DNA from: Trichaptum fuscoviolaceum | Lineage: Eukaryota > Basidiomycota > Agaricomycetes > Hymenochaetales > Trichaptaceae | Direction of reading: 5' to 3' | Assembly (NCBI GenBank): GCA_910574455.1 | Contig: CAJSYZ010000009.1 | Location: 2,683,040 to 2,747,039, forward strand | Length of the DNA stretch: 64,000 nt | Shown: positions 1 through 12,140 of the stretch, one piece after another | Numbering within the stretch: the stretch's first letter is position 1 | Layout: each line of letters begins with the position of its first letter | The notes under the pieces: model-generated | What the model saw: the letters and a program-made list of their open reading frames with translations, nothing else | The model's database searches: none | What the model was told of the DNA's origin: nothing | Translations under genes and position numbers: made by a program

Positions 1-1608
1 AACCATACTTCCAAAACAGTTTGGAAAACACTCAAATTATTTGAAGACGTAATTGTTGAAATGTTGAGGTGAAGGCACACACCCGCTGGTGCAATTGCTG
101 CGATCCCGAAAGAAGACTGCCGACATGTACCAATGTTGAGTTGTTGAGATTTGGGGATTAAGTAAACTGGCCTCTATATCCAAAGACGTTGCCACAACCG
201 AAGTGGTTGATATAGCGCAGAGGCCTCGCATGAGCAATATTCCTGCGCAGATCCAAACGATACGCTTCTCCCCTCTTCGTTCCTTCCAATTCGAACCCAA
301 ACCCGTTCTGGCGCTCTATGTGTGTACACGCTCCACTTCCAAGCTATTGCAAGCGCTTTCGTACGTGGATGTCGAAGGTAGAGCGGGACCGAGGTGCAAT
401 GCAAAGAAGTAGCATGAGTGCGGGGCCGAGCAGCGAGCGCGCGTAGTGAGGTGCTGAACGATATATGACGAAGTAGGATAGGATATATTGAAGAAATCGA
501 AGGATGGCCATGGGAGATAGGCGTCGTGCCGGAGGTAGACAGTGGGAAACGAAGACAAAACACGGAAACGTGACATCAAGTTCAGATCAATGGATGTTGA
601 CATCATACTATATGGATGAATGGGTAGATGTTTACAGATCAGGTCATATGGATGTTGCATACGCGAGATAGGTAGGAAAGGACAGATCTAATGAATGCAC
701 AGCGGATGAAAGGGGGGAGAGCTATAGGTGTGTGCGCGCCAGGAGTACCGGCAGATAGATAGGGAAGCAGCGGGCGCTGCTCACGATGTTCGAAATCGAC
801 CGATCGTACGTATGTGTTACGGAAGGCCAGCGCCCAGATCTTGCGGAATTGATCGCCCTGCCGAAATATACGAATCTTGATCTCGCACTAGCCTTGCAAT
901 GCGATGATACGATGTAGTTTATCGATGTATCTGCTCTGTGACCTGTGATGAAGGACGAGGAAACAGAGGAAAGGAGAAGAAAGAAGAGGAGAGGAGAAAC
1001 AAAATAAAACAGAGGCGAAAATAGAATAAGGTGTAGATCTCAAATCTGTGGGGTTTAAGTTGCGGAGAGCACCATTGTAGTGACGACATGAGATTGCGAT
1101 CGTGAATTTAAGAGTCGTAGAGCATTTTCGAAAGCAAATGTAGATTATCGTCGTAAGAGCGTGTAGTATATAGATAGATAATCCAGACGAAAGCGAGGAT
1201 CAGAAGGTGGTGGAGTGTATGCCCAAGCCAGAGTGACGCAATATCAATATACGAAGCAAACGGAGATGGTCGTGATGGGGTCATGACAATCATGCGATAA
1301 CGTGAGGAATGAGGATCAAAGACCAGAATTGAAATAGCGGACAACAGATGAGGTGGAGGACAGAATGATGCGAGTAGAGAGATGGGCAAACAGGAGAGAA
1401 AATAAACGAAGAGAAGATGAATGAATATGAGGAAATGAAAGGAAAGGAAATGAAGAAGCGAACAGGAGATTTCAATGAGAACATAGGCAATAAATCAGAC
1501 AGCGAGGCAACGGCGGGGACGAACCGAAACTGAGAAAACCGACGACATCAATACCCTCCCCCTTCTCCACAACCTACACGCACCCGAAACAGCGCCGTGC
1601 GGCTCAAC
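1..1608. other. No gene recognised; 3' flank of rho2
   Basis: No frame in this stretch shows a recognisable domain or a convincing set of spliced exons. The plus strand is purine-rich around 950-1020 and 1380-1460, which is pyrimidine-rich on the strand of the downstream gene. It probably holds the 3' untranslated region of the Rho2 gene and spacer DNA. Confidence 0.5.
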
Positions 1609-3801
1609 TTAGCAAACCACACAACACCCCCACTTCTTCTCCCCCACTTCGGGTACCTTGCCACTGCTGCTCCGCCTATGATGAGACCGGTGCGCACCCG
1701 GCGCGACGCCCTCCCGCATCAGCATGCTTGCCCGCGTCGCCGCCTCAAACACGTCGTCCACACCCTCCGCCTTCAGCGCTGAGCATTCCTTGTACGCTCG
1801 TGCACCGATCTCGCGCGCCACCTCCTGAGCGGCGGACGTCTGCACATACAGATGTGACAACGGGGAGTTCGGAGGTGGGCGTAGGTCCGTCTTACACCCA
1901 ACGAGGATAACAGGGATCGTAGGGCCGCAGATAGATCGCACTTCTTCTATCCACTACAGGGTAGCGAATATTCAAGTGAGAAGTAGAAAGGAATGCACAG
2001 CAACTCAGAAGTACCTTCGACGCGACGTTATCCAGAGAATCCGGTGTGTCCATCGCGAACGCGATAAGGATAACATGCGATTTCGAGTAAGATAGAGGCC
2101 GTAACCGTTCGTACTCTTCCTGTCCTCTATACGTTGCCCAATGCAAATCAATCAGCACTATATTTCAGTGGTTGTCGGTCCAAGACTAAACATCACACAC
2201 GCAGTATCCCATAGCGCAAGCTGCACGGGCTTGCCGTCCAGTCGGATTTCCGCAACGTAGTTCTCGAATATAGCTAAACGTATCAATGTCGTGTCAGATA
2301 ACGTGTTCGAAATGGAAGATGGCCAGAAAAGGCGAAAGAAAGAAGTCAAACCATCATAGAAGCATGTATATAAATACCGAATGGAGAACATTTTAAAGTG
2401 GTATTAGGTCGGTACTTACTGGGTTGCTGTTATCATCAAGAGAACACACCATACCAGTGTCACACCACCGTTTACCAGGTACGCCAGTATCGGGCAAAGG
2501 CAGGACCAAGAACGGCGGCGAAGGTATATAAATAGAACACAGAAATTTGGCGGACGCGTGGAGGTCATGCATCCAGTAGTCCAGGACCGGTGTCCCGCGA
2601 AAACAGAAGAAAGCACCGTTATGCAACGAACGTGGTGGATAGGAAGGTACACAATAGTCACGGTCATTTCGCCACGGAGAAGATAAAAGGTTCAGATGAT
2701 GTTGTGACGAAAGTTAGTGTCGCGGGTGGTGTACAATGAATTGACCAAGCAGAGGAGCCAGACGAGTAGTGATTAGAGGAGCGAGTCAGGAACGAACGGT
2801 GGCGAATTCGCAGTGTCCAATAAGACCGGTCGATTAAGCAAGCATCGATGCGAGTTTGGGTGCAGGTGCGAGAAAATGGTACCGTCATTCAAGCATTGGA
2901 AGCCGGTTTTGAAACGAATTGAAAGAGCAAATGATGTATGTCAGAAACGATCATCGGACACGGTCGTTCCATATTTGTTGTTACGCGCAGCGTGTTCAGT
3001 TTGCGGAACAACATTAGGAAGAGTTGAAGAAGACGAAGCGGTCGGGGTTCGGGAGCATGCGCAGCAAAACCGGCAAATCGGGTGATTTGAGGGTATGCGT
3101 CGAAATGAGACCATCAAAGGATAAATGCCGGCAAACGAACAGCAACGAATGTGTAGAGAAGATAGAAGAAGGAATATAGTAAGCCACCAACGTTGAGGGT
3201 ACCCATTGACGGTGAACTTACGTATTCCTTGGGAAACTCGCCGAGTGCGAAACAGCAGAGAAGGGAGGTCTTTCCGCATGCTCCTATGGTTTCAATAACA
3301 AAGCAGTGAAAGCGACCAGGAGGCGAGCAATATACATGCCAAATGAAATCCCGGATTCAGGAAGACGAACGCAACGACCAACAGGTCAGTGGTCGACGTG
3401 TTGCGCACAAAGCGGATTGAGCGGAGGAATAACGTCATAATTTGTGAATTGCGGGCGCAGGGTGCGAAACATCGCAGCAGCAAGAGAATGAGTAGAGTGA
3501 GAATCAGGGCGGCCGGCGATAGTTGAGGTCATCGAATTCAAATTCGTTCGCAGGACGGGATACGGAAGCACAAATAAAGCGGAGGAATACACATATGCGT
3601 TAGCTAGTGAGAATCAACATTGCGAGAGAGATAGCATTTGCGTACCGTCGCCAACAATGACAAGTTTTCTCCGAAGCTGTTCAATAAACAAAGGGTGAAT
3701 AAAGACAACGGTGAAGACGCACGGCCAACACGACAGCATGGATTTGCTGTCGGTGCGGCGCAAGGAAGCAAACGTGGACGTACAGCGTTCTGGTGTGTCA
3801 T
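1609..3801 (-). CDS. rho2: Rho2-type small GTPase
   Basis: Membrane-anchored Rho GTPase. Fungal Rho2 acts in cell-wall integrity signalling upstream of protein kinase C and alpha-glucan synthesis (family knowledge). Seven exons, listed 5' to 3': 3784-3801, 3646-3676, 3222-3283, 2420-2426, 2201-2273, 2015-2126, 1609-1953; 215 residues. P-loop GDGACGKTS, effector loop YQPTIFENYV, G3 WDTAGQEEYERLRP, G4-region VGCKTDLR, G5-region ECSAL, and C-terminal GCCVVC, a CaaX box preceded by an extra Cys that could be palmitoylated. Motifs such as YERLRPLSY and ECSALKAEGVDDVFEAATRA fit Rho2 better than Rho1 or Rho3. The first exon encodes only MTHQNA and was chosen because it has an ATG and a GTACGT donor in the right phase. 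Exon 4 is only 7 nt and is needed to keep frame. Introns of 795 and 362 nt are long for this window. Confidence 0.9.
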
Positions 3802-6800
3802 GGCAAATAGCAATAGCGTACAGGTTCAAGAACTTCAAGCCAAAGTCCACTCCGAATGCGCTTTTGTGCGTGAATTGGTGTTGAAGTGTATGGCACGGAG
3901 TGATAGTGTCCTCGACCTGGCTGTGTAGCTCGTACAGCGGCCGATCTAACGTCGAGTGCAGTCGTCAACTAGGTAAAGGTTGCAACCAAATAGCACTGGA
4001 TGAAAGTGATATACTCTGTGCTGGTTGTGAGGCGGAGCGTATGAGGATGGAGGGAGAGGAGAAGAAGGAAGGACGGAGAGATGAGAGCGGGAGGCGGTGC
4101 GTAGGTCCAATAATTCCATATAAACGAATTTCTGCTGCACCTCTTTTTCGAAAACACTGACGCATTCCGTTTCTTTCAAGTTTTCCGGTTTCTTCGAGGA
4201 TGCCGCGGGTCGGCTGAAGCATCATCATCATTGCATCATTACGGCATTATAATTAGGTTTACTCGGGTGCCTTTCAAGTTGACTTTCTTTCTCTTTTCCC
4301 TCCGCCTGCGTCTCGGCATTACTTACACTCAAAAGCTCAGAAAACAGAAGGGAAAGGACACTGAATCCAGAGATCTCTTCACTATTATTTGATAGAGCGC
4401 ATCACTGAAAACAGATTGAGCTGTAAAATTGGCATTTCTCTTGGGTCTACTTATTTTCTCGCATCGGAGCTGACATACCGCGTCCTGACAGTACGCGCGA
4501 TACAGCCCGCTCGGAGAATGTTAACCTGCGAGGTGAGCTGTCCTTAACACCCGTATGGCTTTAATCTTCAATCAGTCACATCTGCGATTCACCATCTATC
4601 TATTTTCTGGCCCACCAGAACATCAGCCGGTTTGTCACTTCGGACGCCGCAATGAAGTGTATCAGCATCTGCGCACTTGCAGTATTATTAGTGCTTCGTT
4701 CACAGCTGTCCATTCACCGCCGGACAGCTCGGTACTGGCTGTTATATCGCACTTATCGTACCACTCGCAATTGCCTGCACTTATGTCGCCTCTGAGCCCA
4801 TATCGCGACATGAGCAACTATCATCTGGTCCCGCAAGACCTGGCCTTGCAATTTATAGGATCCACTTGCCCCCACGCCCACCCACACCCAGACTAAAGAT
4901 CGACTCGGAGAACCAGGCTCGGATAAGTATAACAATTTTTTGAGCTTAACTCTATACAGTGCTCCCACCAGGTGGCTTCGATAAGCCATCGTGCCGATGG
5001 CCTGCAAAGCATTGATCCCCACGTAGCACAGGCACTGCGACATCTTGGCTATACATGTCGCTTGTGTCGACACGAAGCACACGTTTCACGTCGCCCACGC
5101 GAAGTCTTTCGAGCTTCGCTTCCATTTGTACGAGCATCTCCTAAGTGCAGCAAGTTTAAAGCAGCCCGGCCAACCACTTTATCATATTCTCCCTCCGAGT
5201 CATCCTTGTCCCGGAATCCGATTTAGCCTATTCAATTGCTCTATGGATAGACTCGGACCCGGTTCCCGTTCTCCCTTCCCATCCGTGTACTCCGAGATCT
5301 CTCATCAATATATTGGTTAGGCCCAGACTACCGATCGGAGGGAATGTCAATCGACCCTTACAGCTTGTGGTTCCGTCGTCTGTCAAAATATAAGAACTAA
5401 TCGAAGTTTGGCTTGCACGCCGACCGTGTCACTCACCGTTTGTTTCCGCCGTATAGGACTACGTGCGTGTTAGTTCCTTCTCATTACGGATGTAAAGGCT
5501 TGGAGGGCTCGGGAGAACTTCGACTCGGACAATCCTCCTCGAAGCTGAAGTAAAGTTGAGTTATCAGATAACTCTCTCGGCACAAATAAAAATCCTTAAT
5601 GTTTCCCTTCGTTGTCTCACTGAATCAAGGGCCGAATGTTCGGTTACTCTGCCGACAAAACCTGGATTCTGCAAGCTTGATAAACTCTCATGACCTCGAT
5701 CTTGATTATATCCTAGACTTGTAAGTCAGTCTCTCACGATCGATAAATTCACGACTGGTTTGCGAGTCTGGTCGCGTCCAGGTCTTCGAAGCTATCCCAC
5801 CTTATATGCACACGAACAAGACCGAAACCCAGGTCGTTGCCGCCGCCACGATACAGAATTCACCATGATTTTGCTAGTGGGCAAATGATTTACTCAACAC
5901 TAGCAGCAAAGCCTCTCTCACGTTCTTCTTGCTTGTCCCGACTTACGATTGAAAAACGAGGCGAACGAAGATCACCACGCAGAAACTAATTGTCCCTTAG
6001 TTGGATGATGCACGGCACATCCCGTGGTTCTCAACAAACACTACTACTCCGATAGTCACCTTGTCACTGTGAGTACTATTTCAGAGTCATATACATTTGC
6101 GAAGTCTATACCTTATTTTCCAATTTCCTAAATGCCCTGTCACATTCTTCCAGTTCAATGCCGCTTTTTCCGAACTTGCCCCCGTCCAGTGGATCATGTT
6201 CATTCCGGTACTCAAGATCAGCGCTCAAGCCTCGCCTGCTTCTTGGGTGTCCTATCTTTCTGAAGTACGCAGATAGCCTCCCTCGTCCCGAGAGCGAGAA
6301 CCCGTAACGGGAAGTACTGAATTTCGATTTCGTCAGGTACCTGCATACGTATGACTCCTGCTAATCCCCGCATCCGTTAGGCACACCTTAGGGAACGTGT
6401 AAGGATGGTTCAGCTAGTCTGTGTCTGTACCCCGCAATTAAGAGTATCAAGGTTGGTGATATCGCTTTTGGGCACGGCACAGCCATCCTACCCCTTGTTT
6501 ATTTAGCTCTGTCCTCCAACCTATCCAAATGATACATGTAGCATCGCTTTATGTTCCTGTCCCAAGGACTAAATTCAGCACGGAACGCTGGCATCAGGTA
6601 ATGTTTGATGCATACTCAAGCCGCGAGCGTATCATGCTGATCAGTTTCTATACTTGATAGATATTTAAATGCAGCATTGACCGTTAGAATCAACGGACCG
6701 TCCGACTATCATATTTGATCGGAGAGCTTTTAATCTCCTTCGCATCGATATAAAGTTGTGTGTAATATTCGGAACTAAACGGCTCATTGACAGCACTCGC

Positions 6801-7700
6801 GCCCGCGCCCAAGCTTAATCATTCGAAATTTCTTGCAGCGTCGTCGGCCACTCGGACTTCGAATCACCCATTATGAGCTTGGCAATGCTCAGATCTACTC
6901 GCATTAGTCCAGCGATGCATCTTATGCGCATGCTGGACCTTCTCTTCGCACTGCATTTCACTCGCACCTGACGAGTTAGCCTGCCATCTGTCCGTCAATG
7001 TCTCGGCAGTTTGCGGAATGCAGGGATCGGTGCTCTTTTGCAACTTTGCTAAGAGATACTAACAACGGATACCAATGCATGGACACATGTAACAGACAGA
7101 GTCTCAGCCAATCTTTCTTGAAGTGATGTATGTGTACTTGCGATGTGATCGGCTCGATCAGAATCGATTTTTCTGCACTAGTTGCAGTAGCATCACATCG
7201 CCGGCTTTGGTGTAGGTACCGACGATATGATGCTAACTCGGTATTCCATAGACTTCGGGAAAGGCGCTGCTGCGGGGTCAGAACGCACCCTTACGCATGT
7301 AAACTGTGCGGCTCCCGAGTCGTAGTTGTCTAAACAGCTGGCCCTACTCCAGTACGTGGATGACGACATCTGGTCGAGCTATTCAACTCCAGTCCCCCCG
7401 AATGATAAATGTCTTAGTTCCTGCCTAGCAAGGGCGCTTCAAGTTCGCCCAGACATCGTACAACTTGAATACGTACATATACCACACGTACACTACTATG
7501 TAGTGCCAATCGAAGGGTTTGGTGATGTTCAGTTCTCCTCCATGAGGAAGTAAAAACTGTTTAATCAATTTCGAAAAGAGTAAAGAGTTTTGAAAATGCA
7601 CATCATTGACGGCCCGAACACTTTTCCTCTGAATTCATTCCCTTACTCCCCTGGGAGTATGGGCACTCCCCGAGCACAATTGCGTGAGAACTTCAAACTT
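3802..7700. other. Gene-poor region, nothing recognised
   Basis: About 3.9 kb with only short, unrelated open frames and no recognisable domain. The first few hundred bases probably contain the rho2 promoter. A copy of the recurrent word CAACTTGAA lies at 4273-4281 and another at 7461-7469. I see no credible chain of exons. Confidence 0.5.
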
Positions 7701-7701
7701 T

Positions 7702-7774
7702 TACCTGTGCGAAAGTTACCTGTCAATTGTGCGAAAGTGACCTGTCAATTGTGCGAAAGTTGACACCGTGCGAA
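7702..7774. repeat. 22-bp tandem repeat, two full and two partial copies
   Basis: The units at 7717-7738 and 7739-7760 are identical except for their first base. Each reads ACCTGTCAATTGTGCGAAAGT after that base. A shortened copy (ACCTGTGCGAAAGT) lies just before, and a diverged fragment (GACACCGTGCGAA) just after. Each unit contains the palindrome CAATTG. It lies between recognised genes, so a coding role is unlikely. Confidence 0.8.
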
Positions 7775-8214
7775 TTATTCCGGCGCCAACTTCAAGTTGC
7801 GCGTCTCCACATGCCAGTGACGTCTCACTCTACCGACGCTCAAGGGCTTCCTCTTTTTCCATCGCCCGTGCAGGTAAACTAATTTATTACTTCCTTTTCC
7901 AGCTCTACATTCCCGAACACCCCTAGGTGTAAGGGTTATAGCGGGCTAAATGTTACAAAAAGTTTGCATGCACGTGCTTCCAATTCAAAAACTATTTTTT
8001 GCTGAAATTGACTTAAGTGTTACTTAAATGCCCTGAGAGACAGAAAGTCCTGTTAAGTAAAATTTTAAGTAAAAATTTACTTATTCAGGCATGTCCTTCC
8101 ATTAATCAGGCCTAGGAACAGCTTACTGAAATCAGTGCCGTTGACTTAATTCAGTGCTTCAGTCAGTCTACTGCAGTCTCTTAGTCTCTTCTGTTTTTTC
8201 TATTGCGTGATGCA

Positions 8215-8445
8215 AGCCCGCCGCAGGTATAAATGTCCGAGCGCAAGCGTGCAAGCACGGGCGGACGCCCGGGCGAAGCGCACTGAAGCCTCAGACATTG
8301 CCCACCTTGGTACTAGTGCATTCAGTGTCTGAATTACTGTTTATTTTCATATTTATATGGAATTGTAATTTTGCATGTCAGGGAGCTTGCCTCACTGGTG
8401 GCCCAAATGGAATCAAGTTTTGGATAAATAAAATAAAATAATGCA
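8215..8445 (+). repeat. Possible 3' end of a non-LTR retroelement or SINE
   Basis: A GC-rich block (8218-8285, with inverted GCCCG/CGGGC words) is followed by an AT-rich part that ends in a tail of repeated AAATA units (about 8425-8443). A simple A-rich repeat tail after a compact sequence is typical of LINE or SINE 3' ends. No coding part or clear target-site duplication was found, so this rests only on structure. Confidence 0.3.
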
Positions 8446-9993
8446 TCAGAGCAGATAATTAACGCCCGGAGGTGTGTTCGGGTTTTGCAAGCAACCAGCT
8501 TGCCCCTACGGGCGTTATTTCAAATCTTCCTTTCTATATCAAGAGGGAGTAAGGGATTTGCCGGCGGAGCTCGGCCTGTTTCTAGTCCCAGCATCGCAGA
8601 TACTATTCGCTCAGGGATGAGTGTCTCGAAACCATGTGGATTAGCGCTTCAAATGGAGTGCCGGCGCACTTCGAGTGTCCTTTTAGCTCAGACACATAGC
8701 CATGCGCAGTTTGACTGTGGTTCATGTACACATTGTACAGCCATGGGCGGAAAGTGGTGACCGCAGCTTCAAGCTTTCTTCCACTTAGTTGTTGCCGGAT
8801 TGATCGTACCGAAATATCATACGACATATGACAAGGAACACAATCAACATAGTAAGTATTCATTTACCAGAGGCCAGTGATTTGAATATCGAGATTGGTG
8901 GATATTTTCGCAATCACAGAACTTTATTCTATCCCTCAACTCAAGACTTGAAGCAACTTGAATGCCAGTGTATGTGTTTTACAAAATTCCCATGAGCTGC
9001 AGGCACATATCGTCATCCCTATCGTCATCGCCCCCCGCGTGTTCGGGAAGCTTTACAGTAATACATTCACTTATAAACGTTCTCTCGCGCGAAAGGCACA
9101 CATTCCTTTAGCGAGAACTTCTTTCTGATGGTCAACGGAGTAAGGCTCTTCTCCGGAATTCTGAAAATTTGACAGAACTGAATACATAGCATCTATGTAT
9201 ATGGCACAAATTCCGAGTCAAGCGCAGACGTCATGAAGAGGCACACGAAAGCTTCTTGACTACTATGTCCAGTTCCTCCTTGTACACGGGTATAGAACAT
9301 TCGATTAACCGAAGCCTTAAGAAGAGATGGCGATAAGGATTGGATAACGAGCGCGCTCCGAATTATTGGATCTACAGCATGCTGACTTTCTAATCACGGT
9401 GATGAGGGCATGCCCATGACCGCTCTGAACACAACTATAATGATATTAGGATTTCTGTGAGGTTTATATCTCAGGAAACTGGACTGCCTACCCAAGGATC
9501 GAAAAGCGATCTCAGATTACACAAAAGCACTATAGATACAAATTCTGAGGAAGAAGACAGCAAGTCATCAATGCTAGTGATGTCACTGCGTAAAAGCTTA
9601 AATTCCGTATTTGTCCGGCAGTCCGTAACATCAGTTGCCGGGATCATCCGGTAACGTCGACCGAACATCTTCGCGGTCAAACCGCTATGGTAAACCAGTA
9701 CACATATCTCCTGAATTTACTGAATTAGAGTTCATGCATAGGTTGGAAGCTTATTGGGGTGTGCAAGACCACCAACCCCATGATACTAGTGAAATGTGAT
9801 AAGAAGTAATAAATTCAGCAAATAAAAGAATGCAGAAATTCTGCCATATTACCATAAGATACAATGAGATGAAGGTCTATGATGCAAAAAGAGTCATACT
9901 GTATGAGAGTTCGTGTGCTTTCCGCGCGGAGAAGGCAAGTTGAACGACAGCAGTTTCGAATTGTAAAGGTTACGAACTCGATCCATCACGCAT
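8446..9993. other. Gene-poor region, nothing recognised
   Basis: Short open frames only, none with a recognisable domain. It includes one CAACTTGAA word at 8954-8962 and the presumed 3' flank of the coiled-coil gene on the minus strand. Confidence 0.5.
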
Positions 9994-10807
9994 CTATTTG
10001 ACGACGGGAAGGCCAATGAAGGAGCGAAGGGCATCACGCTTAGCATTCGTATCGCCCGAGATCGGAATGCCATAAGATTTCATAAGGGATTCATAACGTT
10101 CCTCTGCAACATAATCGACGATTAGTTTCCCCTCTTGGACCAACACTACATCGAGGAAACGTACTGATAAGATGTTCAAATTCGCCACGCGTAGCGGGGA
10201 ATTGAGGAGGGAATTTGCCATTGGCCATGACGAGAGGCATAATAGCAGCCTTGTTGATAGTCACTAATGCATTGTGTAAGCGAGGGGGGAGACGTTGCTG
10301 CCTATTGCAAGGTAGTAAATCAGAACGACAGATTCTCCCAGTATTGTACTGACGGCTGACTTACTCAAGCTTGAACAGCGCAATTTGCTCGTCTAGCTGC
10401 TTTTGAAACTTTTCAGGGCCCTCCGTCATCTGCGTGAACTGCTCCTTCAGCGCCGCAAGTTCTCCCTCGAGCCTCTTCTGGGTAGCCTCTATCTCATCCA
10501 TTCGCTCCGAGAGTTGCGCGTACTGGGTGTCCGGCAGAGGTGGGATCAACGCAATAGCACGGCTGGCCGCGTTGATCTGCTCTGCCATCGCATTGAAAGA
10601 TGCGGAAACTCGGTGCGTCCATAGTGGTTGACCTGCGGAGCCAGCCGACATATTGTACGAAGCGGAAGACGATGCAACGGTCGACGCTTCCTGCGAGCCC
10701 GTTTCGTGGCTTTCGACTGATGGCGGCGACGGCGGGGTGTCCTCGTGGTCTATCACGATTGTCTGGAGCTGCTGCGTGATGGTCGTCTCGGGTTGCTCGC
10801 TTGCCAT
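9994..10807 (-). CDS. Coiled-coil protein, possibly Mug135-like
   Basis: Three exons: 10365-10807, 10165-10301, 9994-10103; 229 residues. The N-terminal 60 residues are acidic and Ser/Thr-rich. Residues about 65-150 form a likely amphipathic coiled coil (LSERMDEIEATQKRLEGEL and following). The C-terminal part holds LPPRLHNALV, FPATRGEFEHL and YGIP. I associate this layout (a coil followed by an LPPRL...FP.TR block and a final YG.P helix) with fungal Mug135-like C-terminal domains, but this is from memory and uncertain. There is no signal peptide or membrane segment. Both introns are 61-63 nt with good GT-AG borders and the frame closes, so the gene itself is well supported although its function is unknown. 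Confidence 0.75.
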
Positions 10808-12140
10808 GGCTCTATAACGCTACTTCCGTGTATTTAATCCACTTCCTGTAAGAGTTTGGAGGCGAGATAGCGCTAGTGGGGTATGGAAGCAGTTCGAGGG
10901 ATACGGGGCTAGCGGATCGTCCGCCTTTAGTGAGAGTCGAAACCTGGCAAGCTTCACATCGTTTGTGGATAACGGTGCTACTGGGCCACCATCACAGCGC
11001 ACGGGTCCCCCACAGCAGTGTCCTCGGCTGGGTGCAGGTGGAGAGTGTGGTAATGGAAAAGCCAGCTCGGACGTTCAATGGATTCCTCCCCATTGGCTAC
11101 TCAGTATGCTTTCTTGGGCGAGAGACGCCGAATATTCGCCCAATGTATTTTCTTCCCGCGTCAGCCCAGATTGTGTGGGATGCTCAGAGTTGGCGTGAGT
11201 ATCATCGCCCATTGGTAGGTTAACCGGCCGAAACGTCGAGGCAAATATGGAACGCTATGCTGTTGGCGTGAGTAGCATCCTGTACTCTTGACGGCGTATC
11301 TGATTAGATGTATTTGGTTAAGAGAAGTATCTCAGATGAATGGTTTGAGGAAGAGTCAAACAATATGATCGGAGGTTCAACTTGAAGTCGGAGAGCTTCT
11401 CACGGAGTCTTGCTGCCGCTGAAGTATCACTGCCTTACTACTTGAATTCTCACCACGAATAACTCATGCTGAGCTCGCAATTACACACTGGGATAGCACA
11501 ACATCAACTGGTTCGTGATAAACTCGTCAGAATACATAACCCTTGAGCTGATAAGTAATGAAAACAGATATCCTGCGTGCAGCAGCAGAATCTCCACTTG
11601 CACGAACCATCAAAGTTCAAGAAGTTGCTGTGCGGATGACCTGGACCTCCAACGTCGCGAAATTGGCCAACAAACTCTTCTGAGAGGATGTATATAGCCC
11701 TCACACTCATGCACGGGTTTGGTTCTCTCGGTACCTGCTGGCGAAATCACCGTGTCCTGTTGAATCTCGCGACCGTGGAACCAATCTGTCACAAACATGT
11801 TTGAACGAGTCGGTAATATTTGGCTACCCATTTGCGTTGCCTGCTTGCAACCTTACAACGAAATCGAGCCGAGTCTAGACCTATGTCATATCTCTGGCGG
11901 ATGAAACACTCATGGAAACATACCATACTTCCCTTAAATGGGCCTGGTTTCGGAGAATTACTATGATGAGATCCAGTCTCGAAGGTAGTGGATCGGTGTC
12001 TACAGACACATGGTACTGTTGCGATTCTCATTGGAAAACTCGCCGCTCTCATACGTAAACGAAATAATATTATAGCGAATGTCCAAGGATCATTGTTTAC
12101 TGGTCCACCGCAGTTACTCCGTCATGAACTATGACACACG
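10808..12140. other. Intergenic, nothing recognised
   Basis: It holds the promoter of the coiled-coil gene and the 3' flank of carbonic anhydrase 1. Open frames here are short and show no domain. One CAACTTGAA word lies at 11378-11386. Confidence 0.5.

Noticed and set aside
3222..3290. Reading rho2 exon 3 straight into 3181-3221
   Set aside because: Reading through the GTAAGT donor gives no effector loop and soon diverges from the family; splicing to the 7-nt exon gives the expected motif.
7326..7553. 75-residue frame with VDDDIW
   Set aside because: No ATG at the start, no domain and no linked exons; it is probably chance in a gene-poor region.
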